Source of the DNA: a virus
Strand: one strand, 5' to 3'
Length of the DNA: 28,804 nucleotides
IMG/VR virus record: IMGVR_UViG_3300005833_000146
Span: 1-28,804 of that record
The notes under the pieces are model-generated. The model made no database searches. It was not told the DNA's origin and was given only the letters and a program-made list of their open reading frames with translations. Shown in pieces: positions 5,334 to 14,190 of this stretch (positions are counted from its first letter, which is position 1; every line of letters starts with the position of its first letter). The position numbers were made by a program, and so were the translations under genes.

Positions 5334-6332
5334 ATCCCAGGAGAGCGGCGTCCCGCGCGCAATCGCACGGGCCGCCGTCTTGCCCAGCACCTTGTCGATC
5401 TCCTTCGGCGGCAGGCCGTGGCCGGGCCGGATCGAGCGCACATTGGCGGGCGTGAACGGCTCGCCGGCCGCGATGTCGGTGACCGCATAGAGCGAGCGCC
5501 GCAGCACCCGCTGCGGGGCCTCGCTCGCCGCCGCGCTGGGCTGCAGCGCCTGCCAGACGGTGCGCACCGCATCGGTCATCCGCTTGAACTCGACCGGCTC
5601 CAGGCTGAACATGGAGTCCGGGGTCTTGCGCCGATGGCTCATGGTGAGGTGCTTCTCGATCATCCAGGCACCGAGCGCAGTCGCGGCCACCGGCACCTCG
5701 ATCCCGATGGTGTGATCGGAGATGCCTATGTTCATCCCGCGCATGATGCGCCACAGATTGGCTTCCGTTGCTGGGGTCGGATAGCCTGAGATGCAGTGCA
5801 GGAAAATTCGGTTGTCGAGCGCTCCGTGGGCCGCTGCTGCCGCCGCCATGAACTCCTCGTCGCTCGCCATTCCGAGCGACAGGATCAGCGGCTTGCCGGT
5901 CGCCGCCGCATAGCGGATCAGCGGCAGATCGACCAGCTCGAACGAGGCGATCTTGATCGCCGGCACGTCGAGCTTGACCAGCATGTCGATTGCCGACGGG
6001 TCGAACGCCGACGCAAACCAGGTGATGCCGACCTTGCGCGCATGCGCGGCGATGGCGGGAAACCAGTCAAACGGGGTCTGGCACTTGGCGTAGAGATCAT
6101 GCAGGTTCCAGCCCTGCCAGGGGCCTTCGGTGAGCCGGAACCCCGGTCCGTCGCAGTCGAGCGTGATGGTATCGGCGGTGTAGGCCTGGAGCTTGACCGC
6201 GTCGGCGCCGGCCGCCTTGGCGGCCTCGATCAGGCGGAGCGCGCGGCCCAGCTCGCCGCCATGGTTGGCGCCGATCTCGGCAACGATATAGGGCGGCTCA
6301 CTCGGTCCGATCTCGCGTCCGGCGATTTTCAT
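5307..6332 (-). CDS. pseI: Pseudaminate synthase-like NeuB-family enzyme
   Basis: Encodes 341 residues. NeuB-family enzymes condense phosphoenolpyruvate with a 6-deoxy amino sugar to make a nine-carbon nonulosonic acid. Residues 1-260 form the TIM-barrel domain, with IVAEIGANHGG (16-26), ADAVKLQAYTADTITLD (43-59), ASFELVDLPLI, SDHTIG (205-210, metal-ligand histidine) and EKHLT (226-230). Residues 280-341 are the SAF/antifreeze-like lid. KLQAYTADT and PDSMFSLEPVEF fit PseI better than NeuB sialate or legionaminate synthases (judged from remembered family sequences). It is the last gene of the operon; its start overlaps the zinc-finger gene by 35 bases. Confidence 0.85.
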   Translation of the reverse strand: MKIAGREIGPSEPPYIVAEIGANHGGELGRALRLIEAAKAAGADAVKLQAYTADTITLDCDGPGFRLTEGPWQGWNLHDLYAKCQTPFDWFPAIAAHARKVGITWFASAFDPSAIDMLVKLDVPAIKIASFELVDLPLIRYAAATGKPLILSLGMASDEEFMAAAAAAHGALDNRIFLHCISGYPTPATEANLWRIMRGMNIGISDHTIGIEVPVAATALGAWMIEKHLTMSHRRKTPDSMFSLEPVEFKRMTDAVRTVWQALQPSAAASEAPQRVLRRSLYAVTDIAAGEPFTPANVRSIRPGHGLPPKEIDKVLGKTAARAIARGTPLSWDLVAKLETI

Positions 6333-6459
6333 TTCGTGCCCTCAAGCTCTCGTGCATCAGCTCGACGCATTCGTTGCAGACATGGGTGATCGGCCCCTCG
6401 ATCAGGTGCTCGACCTCCTGCCTGGATTTGCCGCAAAAGCCGCAATAGTCCGTGGTCAT
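6298..6459 (-). CDS. Standalone ClpX-type C4 zinc-finger protein
   Basis: Encodes 53 residues: MTTDYCGFCGKSRQEVEHLI, then EGPITHVCNECVELMHESLR and a basic tail. The pattern CxxC-x18-CxxC with FCGKS, GP and CNECVEL closely matches the N-terminal zinc-binding domain of the ClpX unfoldase (family knowledge), but there is no ATPase domain. In ClpX that domain dimerises and binds adaptors and some substrates, so a free copy could compete for or mimic ClpX contacts (inference). The ATG overlaps the aminotransferase stop by four bases, and the 3' end overlaps the synthase start by 35, so it is embedded in the sugar operon. Confidence 0.8.
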   Translation of the reverse strand: MTTDYCGFCGKSRQEVEHLIEGPITHVCNECVELMHESLRARNENRRTRDRTE

Positions 6460-7598
6460 GTTGCCCCCATCCGCTCCGCCACCTTCTGGAACGCATTGCC
6501 GATCTGCCTGATCTGCTCCGGGCTCGGATCGTAGCCGCAGTTCTCAAAATAGAACAGCCGGCGGTCATGCAGGTCGTCCGCCACCGGGCACGGCCGCGCG
6601 AAGGGCGCGAACGCCGGCAGCCTATAGAGCGGCGGGCCATAGCCCTCGACGAGCGGCACGCCCTCGGCCGCGAGCGCCGTGACGAAGCGGGCGCGCTCAC
6701 CCTCGATCAGGAACGGGATCGTATAATAGACGTGCTTGCAACCGGCGCGCACCACCGGCGGACGCAGGCCCGGAATGGGGCCGATCGCGGCGATGATCGC
6801 TTCCGCCTGGGCGATGCGGCCCTCGACGATCGACTTGCCGCGCGCGAGCTGGGCGAGCGCAATCGCGGCGGTCACCTCGGTCATGCGCAGGTTGAGCCCG
6901 ATCGCGCCGCCCGCCAGCTCGCCGTGGTTGATGAAGCCGCGCAGGCGCTGCGCCAAATCATCGTCGTCGGTGACGCAGACCCCGCCCTCGCCGCATTGGA
7001 TATGCTTGTGGATGTTGAGCGAGAACACGCCGACATCCCCAAAAGTACCGGCATATTCACTGCTCTCCATCGCAAAGGGCGCTTGCGCATTATCCTCGAT
7101 CAACTCGACGCCGCGATCGAGACAATGATAGCGCAGGTCCTCCAGATGCGCCGGATGACCGAACAGATTGGTGACGATGACCGCCTTCGCCCGCCAGTCA
7201 ATGAGCGGAGGAACGCGGAGACAAAACGTCTGGTCCTCGACATCGGCAAAATGCAGATTAGCGCCAAGCCAGCGCGGGGCCGCAGCGGTCGCGCTCATGG
7301 TGAAGGGCGTGGTGATGACCAGGTCGTGCCGCTCGATCCCGACGGCATGGCATGCCGCCAGCAAGCCCGAGGTGGCGCTGTTGCACGCCACCGCGTGCTT
7401 GACCCCGAAGGTCTCGGCCCACTTGTCCTCCAGCGCCCGCACCCAGCGCCCGCCGCGCGGCTCGCCGCCCAGAAAACCCGAGAGCTGGCCGTCATGCACG
7501 ACCGTGCTCGCCGCCGCCGCCTCCAGCCGACTGATGCCGCTGAAGCGCTTGAGCGGGCCGGTGATCTCCGGCTTGCCGCCGTCGATGGCGAGCATCAT
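6456..7598 (-). CDS. pseC: DegT/DnrJ/EryC1-family sugar aminotransferase (PseC-like)
   Basis: Encodes 380 residues, the usual length. PseC transfers an amino group from glutamate to the 4-keto sugar made by PseB. Visible features of this PLP family are CNSATSGLLAACHAVGI (about 72-88), the cofactor-binding aspartate in IEDNAQAP (D169), and SLNIHKHIQCGEGG with the Schiff-base lysine K198. The nucleotide-sugar specificity cannot be read from motifs alone; the adjacent dehydratase and synthase point to a nonulosonate pathway. Four-base overlaps on both sides show tight coupling. A related 4-aminotransferase making a perosamine- or bacillosamine-like sugar is the main alternative. Confidence 0.8.
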   Translation of the reverse strand: MMLAIDGGKPEITGPLKRFSGISRLEAAAASTVVHDGQLSGFLGGEPRGGRWVRALEDKWAETFGVKHAVACNSATSGLLAACHAVGIERHDLVITTPFTMSATAAAPRWLGANLHFADVEDQTFCLRVPPLIDWRAKAVIVTNLFGHPAHLEDLRYHCLDRGVELIEDNAQAPFAMESSEYAGTFGDVGVFSLNIHKHIQCGEGGVCVTDDDDLAQRLRGFINHGELAGGAIGLNLRMTEVTAAIALAQLARGKSIVEGRIAQAEAIIAAIGPIPGLRPPVVRAGCKHVYYTIPFLIEGERARFVTALAAEGVPLVEGYGPPLYRLPAFAPFARPCPVADDLHDRRLFYFENCGYDPSPEQIRQIGNAFQKVAERMGAT

Positions 7599-8526
7599 GC
7601 GACCATCCCCCTCAGCTCCTCGACCGTCAGCCAGTGATCGTTGCTGTCGCTGCTATAGCGGCTGGGCTGGACGTGCGCGGGGAGCTTGCTTCCCGGCGGG
7701 GCGATCACGTAATGGGCGCCCAGATCGATCGACACCCGCGCCTCGTCCGCGGTCAGCAGCGTCTCGTGCAGCTTCTCGCCCGGCCGAATGCCGACGATAT
7801 CGCGCGGCAGGCCCGGCCCGATCGCCTCGCAGAGATCGACGATCCGCATCGAGGGAATCTTGGGAATGAAGATTTCGCCGCCTGCCATGCGGTTGAGCGA
7901 GGCCAGCACGAACTCCACCGCTTGGTCAAGGGTGATCCAAAACCTCGTCATCGCGAGGTCGGTGATCGGCAGCGGCTTGCCTTGCGCCGCCAGCGCCTTG
8001 AACAGCGGAATGACCGAGCCGCGCGAGCCGACCACGTTGCCATAGCGCACCACCGCATAGCGGGTGTTGCCGGCCGCCACCCCGTTGGCGGCGACAAACA
8101 GCTTCTCGGCCGCGAGCTTACTGGCGCCGTAGAGGTTGAGCGGGGCGCAAGCCTTGTCGGTCGAGAGCGCGATCACCTGCTGCACACCCGCGCGCAAGGC
8201 GGCGCGCGCCACGTTCTCGGCCCCGAACACATTGGTGTGGACGCACTCGTAAGGATCGCGCTCGCAAGTCGGGATGATCTTCATGGCGGCGGCATGGACC
8301 ACGACATCGATGCCGCGCATCGCCAGCTCCAGCCGGTCGCGGTCGCGCACGTCGCCGATGAAGAAGCGCAGCGAAGGGTGATCGATCTCCCGCTCCAGGA
8401 CAAATTGCTTTTGCTCGTCGCGCGACAGGATGACCAGCCGATGCGGCTCGTCCTTGAGCACGCGCTTGACAAAGGCGGTGCCGAATGAGCCGGTGCCGCC
8501 GGTGACGAGGATGTTGCCGCCCTTGA

Positions 8527-8530
<4 letters not shown>
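7595..8530 (-). CDS. pseB: UDP-GlcNAc 4,6-dehydratase, inverting type (PseB-like)
   Basis: Encodes 311 residues of the extended short-chain dehydrogenase family, slightly shorter than typical PseB. PseB removes water and inverts C5 of UDP-GlcNAc, the first step to pseudaminic acid. The NAD-binding motif is GGTGSFG (11-17). ALSTDKACAPLNLYGASKL (121-139) carries the Thr-Asp-Lys signature with Y134 and K138 as catalytic residues. VRYGNVVGSRGSVIPLF matches the substrate-loop region of the PseB/FlaA1 group. It overlaps its two neighbours by four bases each. A closely related capsule dehydratase is possible, but the PseI-like synthase in the operon favours PseB. Confidence 0.85.
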
Positions 8531-10520
<1,990 letters not shown>

Positions 10521-10524
<4 letters not shown>

Positions 10525-11435
10525 GCCAGCCCCGCCAGCTTGCGCGCCTGCAGGCAGAGATCGAGCACCTCCAGCCCGTCGGCGCCGGTGGCGCCGAACG
10601 CCGGCTTGCCCTCGGCGCGGCGCAGAAATGCCTTCAGCTCGGTAACATAGTTGTCGTCCCAGCTATCGCCGGGGGACATCGTCACAGTGTCCTCATAGCT
10701 GACAGTGTCCTCATAGCTGACCAGGCTTGCGATCCGCGACGGCGCCAGCCGGAGCTGGATGACGCCCTTGGTGCCGCCGATGGTGGCTTTGCGGATTTCC
10801 GGGCGGGTGACAGTGTCGAGATGCACAGTCGAGCGCGCGCCGCCGTCGTGCTCCAGCACCAGGTCGGCGATGTCGTCGTGGCCGTTGGTCACGCGCGCCG
10901 TTGCGCAGACAACCTTGGCAGGGCCGAGCAGATAGCGCGCGAGGTCGATCTCGTGCGACCAGTTGAGAATCACGCCGTCGTGCCGGTACTTGTCGTTGAA
11001 CTGGGCGCAGGTGAAGGAGGCCCACAGCGGCTCACCAATCTGGCCCGTGCCGAGCCAGTCCCTAGCCTTGATCACGCAGCCATGGAAGCGCAGCATGTAG
11101 CCGACCATGACCGGCAGGCCGTCGTGCGCGGCATCGGCGAGAAGATCGCGCAGCTCGGGCGTGATCGCGGTGGCGAGCGGCTTCTCGACCAGGATCGGCA
11201 CGCCATAGGCAACGGCATCGCGCAGGTCGTTGATGTGCTGGTCGCTGGGCGAGGCCGAAATTACGGCAGCAATGCCCTTGCGCGCAAACACCTCCTCGCG
11301 GGCGACGGCATGACCTTGCAAGGCTTCCATCCGCCACGGCTCCGGGTCATATCCAACGACCTCGTGCCCGAGGCCTTTCAGATTTGCCGCATGGCGCGAG
11401 CCGATCGAGCCCAAGCCGATGACGCCGACCTTCAT
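10521..11435 (-). CDS. Gfo/Idh/MocA-family NAD(P)-dependent oxidoreductase
   Basis: Encodes 304 residues. I chose the ATG at 11435 because MKVGVIGLGSIGSRH is the standard N-terminus, while the longer open frame adds an arginine-rich stretch that overlaps the methyltransferase gene. The nucleotide-binding motif is GLGSIGSRH (7-15), EKP is at 84-86, and NWSHEIDLARYLLG (158-171) carries the usual catalytic histidine region. Such enzymes oxidise or reduce sugar hydroxyl or keto groups, so it may modify a precursor in this operon (inference). Residues 240-251 are an exact tandem SYEDTV repeat, absent from the family pattern as I know it. Confidence 0.8.
10684..10719. repeat. Exact 18-base tandem duplication inside the oxidoreductase gene
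   Basis: The unit starting ACAGTGTCCTCATAGCTG at 10684-10701 is repeated exactly at 10702-10719. It is in frame and duplicates SYEDTV in the minus-strand protein. The perfect identity suggests a recent slippage event or an assembly artefact. It lies in the C-terminal substrate domain. Confidence 0.85.
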
Positions 11436-11437
11436 GG

Positions 11438-12031
11438 CTATGCCCCCATCGCAAACGTCATGTGTTTCGACAGCACCGTCACCAGCCCGTCCGGGAACGG
11501 CCGGCGCAGCACGCGGAAATACCAGGGATGCGCCAGCCAGAGCTTGGCGTGATCCATGTGATAGGCGAGCACGCCGTCGCGGTGCTCGTAGGGCCGCGCG
11601 AACGGCGGCTCGATGTCGGCGAAGTCGTGGATGATCAAGTGGCCGCCGTCGCGCAGCACCCGGTCGGCCTCGGCCGCAATCGTGAACAGGTCGGCGGGAT
11701 CGCACAGATAGAGGCAGAAGCCGAAGATCACCAGGTCGACGTTGTTGTCGAGGAACGGCAGATCGTCGGCCGTCCCCACGAGCACGTCCGGCAGGCCGGC
11801 CTCCTCGATCGCCTTCCGGCTCGGATCGACGCCGCAGACGTGGCAGCCGTATTGCTGCTGCAGCCGCTTGAGCCGCCAGCCGTTGGCGCAGCCGACCTCC
11901 AGCACGTCCTGCGGCTTGAGCCCGAGGTCGGCGATAACCCGGCCAACCGGATCGTGGGCGCCGAGCTGGCTGCGGTTGCGCTCAAACCAGGCGTTGGCCT
12001 CGCCAGCCAGCATGATGTCGGTCTGGCTCAT
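11438..12031 (-). CDS. Class I SAM-dependent methyltransferase
   Basis: Encodes 197 residues. Motif I is VLEVGCANG (43-51), followed by the acidic loop GVDPS (67-71), ADDLPF (88-93) and the motif IV-like VDLVIFGFCLYLC. These are the AdoMet-binding elements of the Rossmann-fold methyltransferases. The target is unknown; within this operon it most likely methylates the sugar, as is known for some pseudaminate and legionaminate derivatives (inference). It sits two bases upstream of the oxidoreductase and overlaps the acetyltransferase gene by four bases. Confidence 0.8.
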   Translation of the reverse strand: MSQTDIMLAGEANAWFERNRSQLGAHDPVGRVIADLGLKPQDVLEVGCANGWRLKRLQQQYGCHVCGVDPSRKAIEEAGLPDVLVGTADDLPFLDNNVDLVIFGFCLYLCDPADLFTIAAEADRVLRDGGHLIIHDFADIEPPFARPYEHRDGVLAYHMDHAKLWLAHPWYFRVLRRPFPDGLVTVLSKHMTFAMGA

Positions 12032-12432
12032 GGTCGATACTCATAAGTGTGTTGCAGCGGGAGGAAGCCGAGCCGGCGGAACATCCAGAGCGACGCCGGG
12101 TTGGTCGGACTGATGTTGGCGAGATAGCGCTCGCGCGGGTGCTTGACCATCAATTGCCGGATTGCCTCCGGCGCCAGCTTGCTGCCGCGGTAGGGCGGGA
12201 ACAAGAAGACGCCGATCTCGTTGGCGCGGCTGAGATAGATGGCGCCCGCCCAGTCGTCGCCGACCTGGATCAAATGCCAGGCGTTATAGGGCACTGAGCG
12301 TACAAACCGCTGATGCTGCCGGAAGGTCGGCATCTGCCGGTGGCTGATATTGGCTTCCGGCGGCCGGCATTTGAGCAGCTCGTACAGGATGCTCGCCGCC
12401 TCCTTGACGCGATAGACCGAGACCAGCCTCAT
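12028..12432 (-). CDS. GNAT-family N-acetyltransferase (second copy)
   Basis: Encodes 134 residues from the ATG at 12432, which overlaps the upstream acetyltransferase stop by four bases. The GNAT pattern is visible in strand 4 and the acetyl-CoA loop (IGVFLFPPYRGSKLAPEAI, about 72-90) and in the late ISPTNPASLWMFRRLGFLPL segment (108-127). The fold would transfer an acetyl group from acetyl-CoA to an amine. Next to a PseC-like aminotransferase, a PseH-type role on the 4-amino sugar is reasonable, but either this or the next enzyme could do it. Confidence 0.75.
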   Translation of the reverse strand: MRLVSVYRVKEAASILYELLKCRPPEANISHRQMPTFRQHQRFVRSVPYNAWHLIQVGDDWAGAIYLSRANEIGVFLFPPYRGSKLAPEAIRQLMVKHPRERYLANISPTNPASLWMFRRLGFLPLQHTYEYRP

Positions 12433-12941
12433 CGGAACCGTCCGTAGTAGACCGCGCCGACCGGCTGGCCGGCATAAAGAAAGTGGTTCTTGCGCTCGCC
12501 CTCGAACTGGAAGCCGGTGCGGTCGAGCAGCCGCCGCATCGGCACATTGACCGCCATGCAGCCGGCTTCGAGCTTGCGCAAGCCGCCGCCGTCCTTGTCG
12601 AGGAGCCAGCGCGCCGCCTCGCGCCAGGCCTCGGTGCCGTAGCCCTGGCCCCATTGTTCGGTCTCGCCGATCAGGATCGAGAGGTCGGCGATGTTGTTGG
12701 GCGCGTCGACTGCGGCTGCGATGGTGCCGATGGGACGATCGCTGGCGACGGTCCAGAGGCCCCAGATGTGGCCGCCGGCGAGCGATTGGATGTAGCGCAG
12801 GCAGGTCGCCAGCGTATGGATGTGATGGCGCTGCTCGGAAAACCGCGTCACCTCCGGGTCGCGCAACCAGACAATCTGGCGCTGGCTCGGCTTGGTGAGC
12901 GGGCGCAGGATCAGGCGCGCGGTCGACAGTGTCGGGGTCAT
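12429..12941 (-). CDS. GNAT-family N-acetyltransferase, RimJ/RimL-like
   Basis: Encodes 170 residues. The N-terminus MTPTLSTARLILRPLTKPS is typical of the RimJ/RimL-type GNAT group. The acetyl-CoA loop is QWGQGYGTEAWREAARWLL (141 region in a usual-length protein, here about 96-114), and NVPMRRLLDRTGFQFEGE is the classical C-terminal motif. Many enzymes of this group acetylate amino sugars, so it is a PseH candidate. It overlaps genes on both sides by four bases. Two acetyltransferases may mean two different N-acylations, as in 5,7-diamino nonulosonates. Confidence 0.8.
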   Translation of the reverse strand: MTPTLSTARLILRPLTKPSQRQIVWLRDPEVTRFSEQRHHIHTLATCLRYIQSLAGGHIWGLWTVASDRPIGTIAAAVDAPNNIADLSILIGETEQWGQGYGTEAWREAARWLLDKDGGGLRKLEAGCMAVNVPMRRLLDRTGFQFEGERKNHFLYAGQPVGAVYYGRFR

Positions 12942-13132
12942 GACTCGATTTCATTCATCGCCCACCACCAGATCAGGTCGGCGAGATCGGCGTTGTTCTG
13001 CCAATTGAACGCAGCGCCGTCGTCGCGCCGGCCCTGCACCTGCTGGATTAGCTCATCGGCAACCTCGCGCATCTCGCCGTAGCTGGTGGTCAGGATCGCC
13101 TTGGCGATTGCGTGCTTGTGGGTCTGTCGCAT
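12938..13132 (-). CDS. Small protein, unknown function
   Basis: Encodes 64 residues: a basic start (MRQTHKHAIAKAIL), a helical middle, and a Trp-rich acidic end (LIWWWAMNEIES). It overlaps the acetyltransferase start by four bases, so it is co-translated with the sugar genes. It is hydrophilic overall, with no clear membrane span. I do not recognise it. Confidence 0.5.
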   Translation of the reverse strand: MRQTHKHAIAKAILTTSYGEMREVADELIQQVQGRRDDGAAFNWQNNADLADLIWWWAMNEIES

Positions 13133-13145
13133 GGCTCAACCTCAC

Positions 13146-13649
13146 TCAAAAGGTCGCGATGTTGACCACCACCATCTTGAGATCGCGGATGCGGGCCGGC
13201 TCCAGAAATTCGGTGCGCTCCTTGACCTTCTTGTTGACGATCGTGGCGCGGGTGATGTTGTGGGTGTCGAGGAGGGTCTTGATGTCGATCTCGAAGAACA
13301 GCTCCTGGTCGTTGAGGTCGGTGAGCTTCTGCTCGCCGCGATAAAGCAGGCTCTTGTGAAGCGGGATATTCTCGTCCGGGTCGGCGATCAGCACTTGCAC
13401 GAAGCGACGGGTCATGACGGGCTCCTTGGGCTTGCGTGGGGGGCGGGCTTGCGCTTGATCGAGGAGTTGGCCGGCGGGCGACCGCCCCAGCAGACGGGCG
13501 AAGGCGTTATCGTCGGCGGTGCTGTCGGTGGGGTCCACGACCCACGCTCCCGGAGCGCCAGTGCCACAGCCCCGCAACCCGCCGTCGCCGAGAGCGTAAA
13601 GCGAGTGAGTGTGGCTGGCCGAAGCGATGGTCGGTAGGTCGGCGGTCAT
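13146..13649 (-). CDS. Small phage protein with two possible starts
   Basis: The frame is open for 167 residues from an ATG at 13649 that overlaps the upstream stop (ATGA) and has GAGGAAATC before it. A second ATG at 13415 has an even better AAGGAG and would give 89 residues (MTRRFVQVLIADPDENIPLH onward). The C-terminal 89 residues look like a compact alpha/beta protein (YRGEQKLTDLNDQELFFEID, ITRATIVNKKVKERTEF). The first 78 residues are low in complexity and proline-rich. The product may be made in two lengths, or the long form may be fortuitous. Function unknown. Confidence 0.5.
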   Translation of the reverse strand: MTADLPTIASASHTHSLYALGDGGLRGCGTGAPGAWVVDPTDSTADDNAFARLLGRSPAGQLLDQAQARPPRKPKEPVMTRRFVQVLIADPDENIPLHKSLLYRGEQKLTDLNDQELFFEIDIKTLLDTHNITRATIVNKKVKERTEFLEPARIRDLKMVVVNIATF

Positions 13650-13810
13650 GATTTCCTCATGCGATCGAGCAGGTGCTGGGTGAGCTTGAGGCAGGCGTCG
13701 AGCGCGTCGCGCACACCCGCCGCATTGGCGTCGTAGTCGCCGAGCCGGCGGCGGGCCTCGACCTGGGCCTGCAGCGCGTTGCGCAGCGCCAGTAATTCCT
13801 CGCGGGTCAT
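13646..13810 (-). CDS. Small helical protein, unknown function
   Basis: Encodes 54 residues from the ATG at 13810, which has GGAAGGAG upstream. It is almost entirely helical and charged (MTREELLALRNALQAQVEAR, then a second helix DALDACLKLTQHLLDRMRKS), resembling a helical hairpin. It overlaps its neighbours by four bases on each side. Function unknown. Confidence 0.5.
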   Translation of the reverse strand: MTREELLALRNALQAQVEARRRLGDYDANAAGVRDALDACLKLTQHLLDRMRKS

Positions 13811-13923
13811 TTGCCTTGGCTCCTTCCGCGCCACCACCTGCCAAACCAATAGCCCGCGATCCCGCACAGCAGCCAGAACGGTGGTCCGAGCAGAATCACC
13901 AGCGCCAATTCGGCCGAACTCAT
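13807..13923 (-). CDS. Very small single-span membrane protein
   Basis: Encodes 38 residues from the ATG at 13923: MSSAELALVILLGPPFWLLC, then GIAGYWFGRWWRGRSQGK. A single hydrophobic span (about 5-28) is followed by an aromatic and basic tail, suggesting an N-out, C-in orientation. The start overlaps the upstream regulator gene by four bases. Small membrane proteins of this kind occur in phage operons; no function can be assigned. Confidence 0.45.
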   Translation of the reverse strand: MSSAELALVILLGPPFWLLCGIAGYWFGRWWRGRSQGK

Positions 13924-14087
13924 GCCGAACTCCTGGCGGTGAGCGCCTCGCCGAGCAAAACCCCGATCATGGCGGCGGTCGAGCGCGCCTCCTCGGTCGC
14001 CAGCGTCCGAACCGCCTCCTGCACGTCGCGCCGGAGCGTGATCCGGGTGGTCCATTGCACGAGATTGCCGCTGATCGGGGTGCGCAT
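13920..14087 (-). CDS. Possible ribbon-helix-helix DNA-binding protein
   Basis: Encodes 55 residues from the ATG at 14087. The segment TRITLRRDVQEAVRTLATEE has a beta strand followed by a helix, and a second helix follows (TAAMIGVLLGEALTA). This is the size and layout of ribbon-helix-helix (CopG/Arc-type) proteins. It is the first gene of the minus-strand operon, next to the divergent terminase promoter region, where an autoregulator would be expected (inference). The family call rests on pattern only. Confidence 0.5.
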   Translation of the reverse strand: MRTPISGNLVQWTTRITLRRDVQEAVRTLATEEARSTAAMIGVLLGEALTARSSA

Positions 14088-14190
14088 GGTCGCATCGTTA
14101 GCGCAGCGGCAGCACTTTGCAACAAAAAATGAGCGGAAATTCACATCTTGCGCTAGATTGGCGGCCCGGAGGGCGATTTTTGGGTCAAAA
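14088..14190. promoter_or_regulatory. Divergent intergenic region between the minus operon and terminase
   Basis: This 103-base gap separates the minus-strand operon start (14087) from the terminase start (14191) and must hold promoters for one or both. It is AT-rich for this genome (ACAAAAAATGAGCGGAAATT). On the minus strand TTGCAA is followed 16 bases later by TAACGA, a weak promoter match, and the CGTTAGCG motif (14096-14103) lies on it. No clear plus-strand promoter is seen. Confidence 0.35.
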
